The notes beneath the pieces are model-generated. The model was not told the DNA's origin and made no database searches. It saw only the letters and a program-made list of their open reading frames with translations. Both the position numbers and the translations under genes were made by a program. Below, one piece after another: positions 8,781-16,477 of a DNA stretch of 21,303 nucleotides (position 1 is its first letter; each line of letters starts with the position of its first letter). The DNA lies in NCBI GenBank assembly GCA_049999725.1, contig JBNGIS010031104.1, positions 1-21,303 of the forward strand, read 5' to 3'. The DNA comes from Haplomitrium mnioides. Its lineage: Eukaryota > Marchantiophyta > Haplomitriopsida > Calobryales.

Positions 8781-8785
8781 CCACG
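8781..8785. repeat. Right target-site duplication of element A (CCACG)
   Basis: It directly follows the 3' LTR and pairs with CCACC at 2494-2498. The B LTR sequence continues from 8786 (CAAGGCGAAGG), matching 16779 onwards in the sister LTR. Confidence 0.92.
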
Positions 8786-9284
8786 CAAGGCGAAGGAATC
8801 AAAGGAGGAAGAATCGAGCTATAAGGCAGAAAGCCGAAGGCACTCAAGGAAGAGGCAAACCGCAGAGAATGCCTGCAAATGCCACACATTAGAAGCAAGG
8901 ATTGGAGATAGGAAGGAGGAGTCGAGATCTTTGTAGGAGCAAGCTAAGCCTGAGAGCGGGGGACGCCTCGATCTTGCAAGCGAGACGAGCTCTACAGGAG
9001 TCCGACCCTTTCTTCGAGTCCGGGGTCATAACAAAAACGTGGAGTCTTCTTAGGGCTCCGAAAGATTCCACGGAAACGTGGCATCTCTAGGGTGCTTCAG
9101 ACGATTCTACGGATGATGTGACGGCTTCTGGGAGTCTATGAATCTTCACAAGGAGGTGGTGGGCTCCGTTGGACTTAACTAGACTCAGCCTTCCTAAGTG
9201 GGGTACCCAGTTAAGTGGGTTCTGATTAATCTTCCGATATGCAAAGCCTACTTAACAAGGATCCATTGGGAGGTCCAATCGGAA

Positions 9285-9530
9285 GAGCAAGGAGGACCAC
9301 CGGAAAGGATGATCTATCAACAGTCTGGCCAGAGGAAGAGCAAGGAGTGCGGAAAGGGTGATCTATCGTAGGTCTAGCTTGAAGGAGAGCAAGGAGTGCC
9401 GAAAGGATGATCTCTCGAAGGTCCGGCCAGCGAAAGAGCAAGGAGTGTTGAAGAGGTGATCTACCGACGACCTAATTGGAAGAGAAAGGAGTGTCAAAAG
9501 GATGATTTATTGGAGATCCGGAGAGGAAAA
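9285..9530 (+). repeat. Tandem array inside B 5' LTR, about 49-bp units
   Basis: Five units each begin near GAGCAAGGAGTGCCGAAAGG and continue with GATGATCTATC and a GGTCCGGCCAG-like block. Starts are near 9285, 9338, 9387, 9436 and 9482, giving spacings of 53, 49, 49 and 46. The 3' LTR has the same spacings (17280-17520), so the array is an inherited part of the LTR. Confidence 0.85.
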
Positions 9531-9742
9531 GGTGGAAAGTTTGAAAGAACACGGTTACGACGGTTGAAAGTTCGATGAAGGCGTCTGAGAGGTTGGTTCA
9601 AACATAGCTCTTTGTAGTTTTTTTGTTGAGCGGGGTCACAATTCAGCAAAGGGTGCCTCAGCCACGTATTATTCTTATTATAAGATGGCTTCGAAACGAC
9701 GACGAAGGCACTGTTCTTACTCCGCAAGGGAAGGGCTCTTTA

Positions 9743-10155
9743 GATGACGTCGCATCCGCGGAAGACTTGGAGAAAGTCCGCGAGTCAACTTCGAAAGGAG
9801 GTCAAAGCGACGGTCCGCCTACCCCCTTGCAGAGAACCGTGTTGGACGATGCTCTTCGGATGACGTGGTGTCCTTAAAAGACTTGGGGGAAGTCAAGGGA
9901 CACGTGGAAGTCAGTCAGAGCCCGTCGGGTCTCCGATCACAAGCAACTCAACTTCGGAGAGGAGTCAAAGCGACGGTCCACCTACCCCGTTGTGGAGTGG
10001 CGTCAGACGGCACGACAACGGATGACATGTTGCTCAAATATGGTCCGAGGAATCCTTCCGGTCAGACCTGGATCAACTATGGAACCAAGTCAGTGCGACG
10101 GTCAGACTACCCCTTTGCAGAACGACATCAGACGGTGCGGCTCGGAAGGAAGTCA
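9743..10155 (+). repeat. Large diverged internal repeats of B LTR (about 115-165 bp)
   Basis: Three successive blocks start with GATGACgtg-like sequence (near 9743, 9858 and 10021). Each contains GCGACGGTC followed by CCTACCCC and a GACGG-type motif, near 9807, 9971 and 10095. The same arrangement is present in the 3' LTR (about 17740-18150) and in the inverted copy near 21030-21270. Confidence 0.75.
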
Positions 10156-11870
10156 ACCTTGACACGTGGCGCTCAGCGGGGATACGTGGGAATCTTCAAA
10201 TGCGAATCTGCCAAGATTCCTTCAGTTTCAAGATTACGCAGAACTCTTTGGAACTTTGTTCCATTTGGTTTCTCAAACTTGATGCTGCGAGAATTTGCGG
10301 AATCTCAGCTCGCGAGATTCCTCAGACCCCCCTCCAAGTTACTCTTGTACTTGGCGCCTTTCAATGGGACACACGTGGCAACGTCTGATTCCGAGCCAAC
10401 GGGATAAACGACCAATGAGAACACGCGTCGCGACCTCCTATTCGGAGCCCAACGGGATTAACGAACTTCCAACGAGAAGGGCTCCGGGGATCAACAGACA
10501 CTCGGGGGGTGTATATCGAGGGGCTCCAAATTTGATCGAGTTGATGTGCAAGCAAATTAGAAAACGTGACAGCAATCTCATGACGAAGAAATCGCAACGA
10601 GGTAAGGCAGGAATAGGAATCCAGCGAGAAGCTACGTGAAATGATTGAACTCGCGTTAGCAGCAAGCGGAGGTGGAGGTGGACTGGATGGGTGCTAAGAA
10701 TCGCTAGCTGGGGAGCTCTAGAGGCTCAGGCAATCTAGGTGAACTCATTCTTGTAAGTGGACCAGAAGCAGAGGTGGATCGATATAAGAGTCTAGAAAGG
10801 ATTGTGGCTTGCTGAGAAATTGGGAGAGGCTGGCAAGTGAGAAGCTTGGAGTTGTCTCTGCATTCCTTGTGTGGGAGCATTAGCCCAAAGTGCTCGGAGT
10901 GCGCTCTAGTGTAATTCTTCAAGTAGAGCTGAGAGGAGGTGGCTACGTTAGTGCCTACGTACTCCGGAGAAGACTTGTCGAGGCTCGAGGGTGGAGTGAG
11001 CTACCTGCAGTCAGGAAGGCTGTCTTCCAGTGGTGGAAGTCAAAGAAATCCTCTTCTTAGCTTGAGGAAGTAAAAGCAGGGCTTCTCACGAGGGAAGTTG
11101 AAAAACTATCTGGAGAGGGGTGTGTGGGTATGAAGTTGAGCTGAAGGCTGGAAGACAGTAACTGATTCAGAAGGGAGAGGTCTGTTGGTGAGACCAGTTC
11201 CAAAGGGTCTTCAAGGACTCTGTTCTGTTGCAGTACATTGTGTAGATGTGTTTGTGCATATGTTTATAGTTAGATTTGCATTCTGCATTTTGTGTTCAAG
11301 AGATATTTTAGACTAAGATATATCAAGACCAATTGAAGAGACCCTGAGACAGCTTTGGAGAGGAAGTCAAGTCGCTTGACAAAGTTTTGTGACCTTGGGA
11401 GCTAATGCTCTCTGTTTCTAAACTTGTTTTATAGTTAGGAAATAGTTCATACTAAGATAGTTAGGAATCACACTTGTATTAGTTGTTGTAACAACCCTGA
11501 GAGGGGGAGTCCAGTCCTCTGTCCTTGTTGATTATTGCAAGTCACAACACCTTTCTATCTCCAAAGCATACACAAGGTGGTAGGGTCTCAGATTTGGACC
11601 CTTGGAATATATTGAAGGAATTACACAAGGATGCTGGGTGTGGTAAATGTGGACCTGGGATTCATGAATGAATTACTAGAGTTTAATCTGAAGAGAGTGA
11701 GTGGTGAACAACAGGCTTGTAAGAAAGGAGAGGATACTTAAGGCCTCAAAGTGATAACGGGCAAGGGACCATCTCAGAAAAGAACTTGAAAGCCCTAAAT
11801 CTGTCCTCCCTTGCCTTCAAAGTGGCATCTGAAATGGTCAAGGTCTGAAACATGGGAGTGACATTAATTT

Positions 11871-11888
11871 TTGGTGCTAGACGAAAGG
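11871..11888 (+). other. Probable primer binding site of element B
   Basis: TTGGTGCTAGACGAAAGG lies 7 bases after the LTR end. The TGG start and position fit a tRNA primer site, and the sequence resembles the TTGGCGCTAGAAGG-type sites seen in some large plant Ty3/gypsy elements. I cannot name the tRNA with confidence. Confidence 0.6.
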
Positions 11889-12031
11889 TCAAAGGTTTGG
11901 AGAAACCTGAGACCAACCCGAACCTAGGGAGATCACCTTGTGCACCAGAGACTCACAAGCAGAGTGTGAAAGCCAATTCTGAGAAATAAAGCCATTGGGT
12001 GTGAGTCTGTTGAGGAAGAGTGGCGGACAGA

Positions 12032-13780
12032 ATGGACTTTTGGGTAGAAGTGGCAGTGGCCAGTGGAGGGATGACCAATCTAGTACCCAATTCTGAGCTT
12101 CGAGGCCGATTTAAAAACAAATCCTTGAGGGGACGCTCAAAGGATGACCCAGATGCATGGCTGGACAACTTGGAGAACACTGCAGCAACAAATGACGAAG
12201 CCCATGTGAAAATTGGGATCTTGCCAATAGTTTAGAGGGGAGAAGCTCAGCCCTAGTACAAGGATTTTCCTGATAATGTCAAGTGGGATTGGCATGCATT
12301 CAAGGTAGCCTTTATTGCACAATTCTGAGGGATTGGAGAAGAGACAAAGGCACCAATCAGGATGGGTCATCTCAGAATGAAGAACAAGGAGTCAGTGAGG
12401 AAATTCCTCCAGCGATTTGAGAAGGTGGTGCGGAAGCTGAACCTGCCAGCCACTAACGAGATGCTTACGACATGATTCTTGGCAGCTCTACCCAGAGGAA
12501 TTGGGACCTGGGTGCGCTAGATAGATCCACAAACTCTAGAGGAAGCCGTCAATGCAGCCCAATCCCATGTCAAGGCTGCCATCACCAGATCCCTCAGGAA
12601 GGCGCAGGCCAAATACAATTCCGATGACTCTTCGGACACCTCAGATAGTGATGGGGAAATGGATGAGAGTTCCGAGTCCTCCTCGGAAAGCGAGAATGAG
12701 TCGAGCAGCAACAGCTCAAAGGAGGACCGATCGTCCAGAAAAAAGAAGAAGAAGAAGGATCTCAAGAAGAAGAAGTAGGCCAAGGAGGTGAATCATTGCA
12801 AGGGGGCCAACAAGGGAAAATATAGAAAAACTAAACCCGAACTTGAGGTGAGCAGGAAGCCAAGGGAGAGGGATCGGATTGAAGAGTTGAGCGTCAAGAT
12901 GGAGGCAATGAACATCCTCCTGGCTGGGATCAAACTGGAAGGCAGGCCCCTGCCAACCTAGAGAGTTGGAATCTGGTGTGTCAGATGCAAGCAACACAGA
13001 CACCCCCCTCAGGAATGTCCGAATGACAACAATGCGATGCACTTTGTGAGAGAGGAAGCGCCAAAATACGTGAGAGAAGAGGTTGAATATGTCATGGAGG
13101 AGGCCCCAGAAATAGTGTATCAAATCAACGGGGGGCCTCGGACAATGCTGAGCAGGCCTGCAAGAGGGAGCGGAGGGCAGATGAATCAATGGGCTGCCAA
13201 TCGGCCACCCAAGACAACGATCATGGTGTGTTGGAATTGTGGCAAGCCCGACCACGTTTCCTCCAATTGTCCGGAACTGCAAAAGAGTGGTTATGGCCAA
13301 CCACCTCTCTTGTGCTTCCAATGCAAGAAGGAGGGGCATGTGGCTATCAATTGCCCAACTCGAAGGCCCGATGCACCCCCTAGGCCAAGCGCGAATCCTC
13401 CTCCCATCGTAATTGTCAATCTGATCACCTTGGAGATGGAGGAGGAAGCAAAATTACCAAGATGAGAGACTCCCACGTCCGAGGAAAATTGTTTCTGAGT
13501 GGTAACCAGGGCGGAGGCGAAGGCCAAAAAGAGGAGCCAGAAGAAGTCTGAGCGAAAAGCCAAGAAGGGGGTGGCTCAAGCGACCTCATCCTGAAATGAT
13601 TCGGATTATTAGAGGGATAATCCGAAGTGGTTCTACTAGAAGCAGCAAAACTATGTGAAGAGGCAATTGGAGGCACAAGAAGCTCTAGAGGAGGAACAGG
13701 CAGCAGAAGAGACCCTCAAAGAGGTCCGCAAGCTACAAGGAGGGACCTAGAAGGCAGGGGTAAAGATTGCAACTTCGGAA
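12032..13780 (+). pseudogene. Element B gag with three CCHC zinc knuckles, decayed
   Basis: One frame, starting with ATG at 12032 (a GTG lies in frame 12 bases before), reads a Gag-like protein through stops at 12233, 12254, 12326, 12473, 12518, 12776 and 12959. The capsid-like region holds 'DPDAWLDNLENTA', 'KWDWHAFKVAFIAQF' and 'VRKFLQRFEKVVRKL'. A Ser/Asp/Glu-rich stretch follows at about 12619-12719, then a Lys-rich stretch at about 12738-12775. Three C-x2-C-x4-H-x4-C knuckles lie at 12977-13018, 13229-13270 and 13313-13354 ('CVRCKQHRHPPQEC', 'CWNCGKPDHVSSNC', 'CFQCKKEGHVAINC'). Downstream comes a charged Glu/Lys/Arg-rich linker with further stops. The knuckles would bind element RNA. Most stops look like Gln, Arg or Trp codons altered by C-to-T or G-to-A. 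Confidence 0.85.
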
Positions 13781-13819
13781 GAGGGGACAAAGCCCAATCC
13801 CTACAACATTCAAGCAGAT

Positions 13820-14275
13820 GTGCGAAATTGTCCTGTTACGGCCACAATGAGCCAACTCATCAAGGATAGCCCACTGTATCGAAGGCAGCTTTGTGAATTG
13901 CTAATGGGAGCCAAGAGGAGAAGAAGGCTATCCAAGGTAGGAGCTCCAGCGGATCTGCAGCTGGTCTGTGAAGACAAGGGGGCCCCGGAGATTGACATAC
14001 GGATCGCGAGGTGCACACTATCATTAGCGCCCATAGATGGAGGGGCAGGAGTCAACATCATGGTTGAGGAAACGGCTCACAAGCTGGGATTCACGGAATT
14101 CCAGCATACAGCCATGATTATGAGGTTGGTGGATAGGTCACGGGTAAAGCCATTGGGCTCCCTCCTTCAAATACCAACATTCATCGGGGGGAAGGAGTTC
14201 AAGTTGAACTATATGGTGATGCGACCTGCTCGAGCATCCGCACACCTAGTGTTGATTGGAAGGCCATAGCTGTAT
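13820..14275 (+). pseudogene. Element B aspartic protease region
   Basis: In the same frame as gag, a stretch of 149 codons is open. 'TLSLAPIDGGAGVNIM' places the active-site Asp at 14036 in a D-G-G-A motif, a variant of D-[ST]-G-A that I recall from several plant Ty3/gypsy proteases. 'AHKLGF' and 'FKLNYMVM' followed by 'ASAHLVLIGRP' form the flap-to-C-terminal part, the last block corresponding to the usual 'dvILGrp' motif. The frame stops right after it (TAG, 14270). The protease would process the polyprotein. The domain itself is uninterrupted, but no intact Gag-Pol can be made from the locus. Confidence 0.8.
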
Positions 14276-14917
14276 GAGGCCCGTGTGATGCACAACTAGG
14301 GGAACTCCACATTGGTGTTCAGCCCCAAAAAAGTGACAGTGCACTATGGCCCTGTCCCTCACCTTGGGGAAACACAGTCTGAGGCCGAATATGACAGTGA
14401 GTGGTCCAAGGAGGAAGAAGATTTGGAGTACCACTATTGGGTGTAGATGGTGAGTGAGGCGACAGAGGAGGATCTGTTGGAGGAGGGGGTGGTGTTTGTC
14501 AATCAGATCGAATTAGCCATATACGCCGAAACAGAGCACCAGTGGAGGAAATCCATAGAAAATCAGACCCGAGATGAGGACATCAGGATCCGCAAGGAAG
14601 AGGAGTCCAAAGCGTCTCATCGGAGGCGGAAAGCGGAAATGGGGAGGTTCAAAGAAGCTCTCCGGGAGGAGGGCGGAGTGCAATTGGCTACTCTGATGCC
14701 AACAAGGGACAACCATAGGCGAAACAAGACAGGGGTGGTGCGGGATGCCCAGCACAAGCAATTGGTGGTCGAAGAAGGACATACCTTCCATGTAAGCTCC
14801 CAATTGCCAAGAGAATCAGAACGGGCCCTCACCAATCTCTTGCACAATTTCAGTGACACCTTCGCTTGGAGTCACGTGGATCTGAAGGGAGTCCCGAGAG
14901 AATTGGGAGAGCATTGA
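14276..14917 (+). pseudogene. Element B protease-RT linker
   Basis: The frame continues with stops near 14297 and 14444, then an open run from 14447 to 14917. The sequence is acidic and then highly charged ('DEDIRIRKEEESKASHRRRK'), ending in 'ALTNLLHNFSDTFAWSHVDL'. That last part is the segment found just before the RT domain in plant Ty3/gypsy elements ('L...F.D.FAW...D..G'). Confidence 0.75.
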
Positions 14918-15335
14918 ATCAACTTAGAACCAATTGCGATCCCGGTAAGACAAAGGTAATACATAATGAATCCTCAATTCTCCCTACTGGTGAAGGAGGA
15001 GATAGACAAATTGATTGAAGACGATTTCATCTACCTAGTTCTCAATAGTGAATGGGTGTCCCCCTAGTAGTGGTGCCCAAGAAGGTGGGACAAGACAGAG
15101 AGAAGAAGATCCGAGTATGCCAGGATTTTTGGAAGCTGAACGAGGCTACCAAGAAGGACCACTATCCATTACCTTTCATGGATAGGGTGCTAGATTTGGT
15201 GGCAAGGCAAGAAGTGTATAGCTTCCTTGACAGGTACTCAAGATATAATCAAATCTGGATCCGGGAAGAGGATCAACTCAAGACAGCATTTACCACGGAA
15301 TGGGGGGTGTTTGCTTTCACGAGGACAAGGAGGCT
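14918..15335 (+). pseudogene. Element B reverse transcriptase, N-terminal part only, with frameshift
   Basis: The frame passes stops at 14915 and near 14963, then reads 'MNPQFSLLVKEEIDKLIEDD'. A 1-base loss in the C run at about 15060-15064 moves RT into the next frame: 'VPLVVVPKK', 'IRVCQDFWKLNEATKKDHYP', 'FLDRYSRYNQI' with the first catalytic Asp at 15229, and 'AFTTEWGVFAFTR'. Where relatives continue with the PFGL-type motif, the polymerase FxDD box and RNase H, this copy goes straight into the pre-integrase segment. The join lies at about 15322-15345. Without the FxDD box it cannot polymerise. Confidence 0.85.
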
Positions 15336-16305
15336 TGTAGCAAACCACTACCATCCTCTAGCACCCATCATTCTCTTGGCACCTTTTGAGAAGTAGGGAA
15401 TATACTTCATCGGTGCAATTGCACCCTCTACTCGGAAGAGTAACAAATATATAATGTTGGCCATAGATTATGCCACCAAGTGGGTGGAGGCCAAAGCCAC
15501 CCGGAAGGACGATGTCAAGACACTGGCAGCCTTCCTCTATGAGCAGATGTTCTGCAGATTCGAGCCTCCTTTGGAGCTGGTTAGTGACCAGGAGACTCAT
15601 TTCATCAATTAGGTAATTTGAAACTTGACTAATTGATACCTGATCAAGCACAGATGGACTACTACCTACCACCCCAAGGCTAATAGCCTAACAGAGAGAG
15701 CCAATAGAATCATGGGGAAGATCCTCAATAAGACAGTGGCAGCTAACAAAGCAGATTGGGACCTCAAGCTGCTCACCGCAACCCATGCATACAATTTGGC
15801 CTACAAGACCACAACATGTCATTGCCCCTACTTTTTGGTCTTTAGACAACATGCTCTGGTGCCAAAGGAGTATGAGGTGCTCACTAGAAGATTGTTAGAG
15901 CATGAGAGGATGGCTGAGAATCAGAGTAGGAGGGAAAGGCTCCATCAGCTGGAGAGCCTGGAGGAGACCAAAGAGTTAGCCCAAGGGAGGTTGGAGCACC
16001 AACAAGAGCTAAGAAAGAGGAAACATAATAAGGGGCTCAAACCAACTAACCTCTGGGAGGGAAATCTAGTGTTGTTGTATGACAACACGTTTGTGCATTT
16101 TCTTGGAAAATTGCACACAAGATGGATGGGGCCATTCGTGCTAAGGAAGCTACATTGGAATGGGTCAGCAGAGCTGGAGATACTGGAGGGTCACAAGTTT
16201 GCCAACCGGGTGCACTTCGACAGACTTAAAAGGTATGGGAATCAGGAGGAGAAGGAAGAGGGTTCAATTGTGACCCTATCGAAGATGCCCAACCAACAGA
16301 GGTAA
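15336..16305 (+). pseudogene. Element B integrase, core and C-terminus, zinc-binding domain missing
   Basis: It begins within 'PIILLAPFEK', the segment just before the catalytic core. The core reads 'GIYFIGAI' (first catalytic Asp replaced by Tyr, codon at 15403), 'LAIDYATKWVEAKA', 'LELVSDQETHFIN' (second Asp at 15586) and 'YHPKANSLTERANRIM' (Glu at 15694), with the canonical 35-residue spacing. Stops lie at 15394, near 15610, at 15619 and near 15634. From 15712 the frame is open for 197 codons: a Glu/Arg-rich helical stretch, then 'GNLVLLYDN' and 'RWMGPFVLRK', the GPF motif of the C-terminal domain, ending at TAA (16303). There is no chromodomain. The His-His-Cys-Cys domain is absent because of the same deletion that removed most of RT. 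Confidence 0.87.
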
Positions 16306-16307
16306 GT

Positions 16308-16341
<34 letters not shown>

Positions 16342-16375
16342 TTTTGTGGGGGGTGTTTGTGGGGTTTTATTGCAG
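16302..16375 (+). other. Intron-like segment between integrase and polypurine tract
   Basis: GAGGTAAGTTG at 16299-16309 matches a strong plant 5' splice site with GT at 16302. TTTTATTGCAGGAG near 16366-16378 matches a 3' splice site with AG ending at 16375. The 74-base interval is T/G-rich, including the GT repeat, and contains the stop that ends the integrase frame. This is a sequence observation only; no transcript evidence is available here. Confidence 0.35.
16309..16334 (+). repeat. (GT)13 microsatellite
   Basis: Thirteen uninterrupted GT dinucleotides are followed by ATGTGCG. Short 'MCVCVC' frames crossing it are artefacts. Confidence 0.97.
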
Positions 16376-16463
16376 GAGTTGCGGAGTTCAGCCAACAATC
16401 ACTCAGAAGAGGCATCCAGCAGAGGGAAGGAGAAGAAAGGTGTTCATGGGGACACTTCACACT

Positions 16464-16477
16464 CAAAGGGGGAATTA
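16464..16477 (+). other. Polypurine tract of element B
   Basis: CAAAGGGGGAATTA immediately precedes the TGTCAGCC start of the 3' LTR, the expected place for the plus-strand primer. Confidence 0.82.

Larger units (their letters stand above)
8786..11863 (+). repeat. Family B 5' LTR, second part
   Basis: It resumes exactly where element A interrupted and aligns along its length to 16779-19380 of the 3' LTR as far as that copy goes. It ends ...GTGACA at 11863. With 2198-2498 the LTR totals about 3.38 kb. It contains a 49-bp tandem array, larger internal repeats, a TATAAGAG candidate at 10783-10790 (not kept in the 3' LTR) and two ACACGTGG motifs near 10162 and 10372. Open frames inside, including one of 180 codons at 9865-10407, resemble no known protein and are not counted as genes. 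A distal block (about 11330-11520) has two similar CCTGAGA...GGAGTC segments that recur in the inverted copies. Confidence 0.9.

Noticed and set aside
9865-10407. 180-codon frame in the B 5' LTR
   Set aside because: It lies wholly in repetitive LTR sequence, the 3' LTR copy is interrupted, and no protein family is recognisable.
12716-13339. 207-codon minus-strand frame opposite B gag
   Set aside because: It is the shadow of a charged, repeat-rich gag frame that has clear zinc knuckles on the plus strand.
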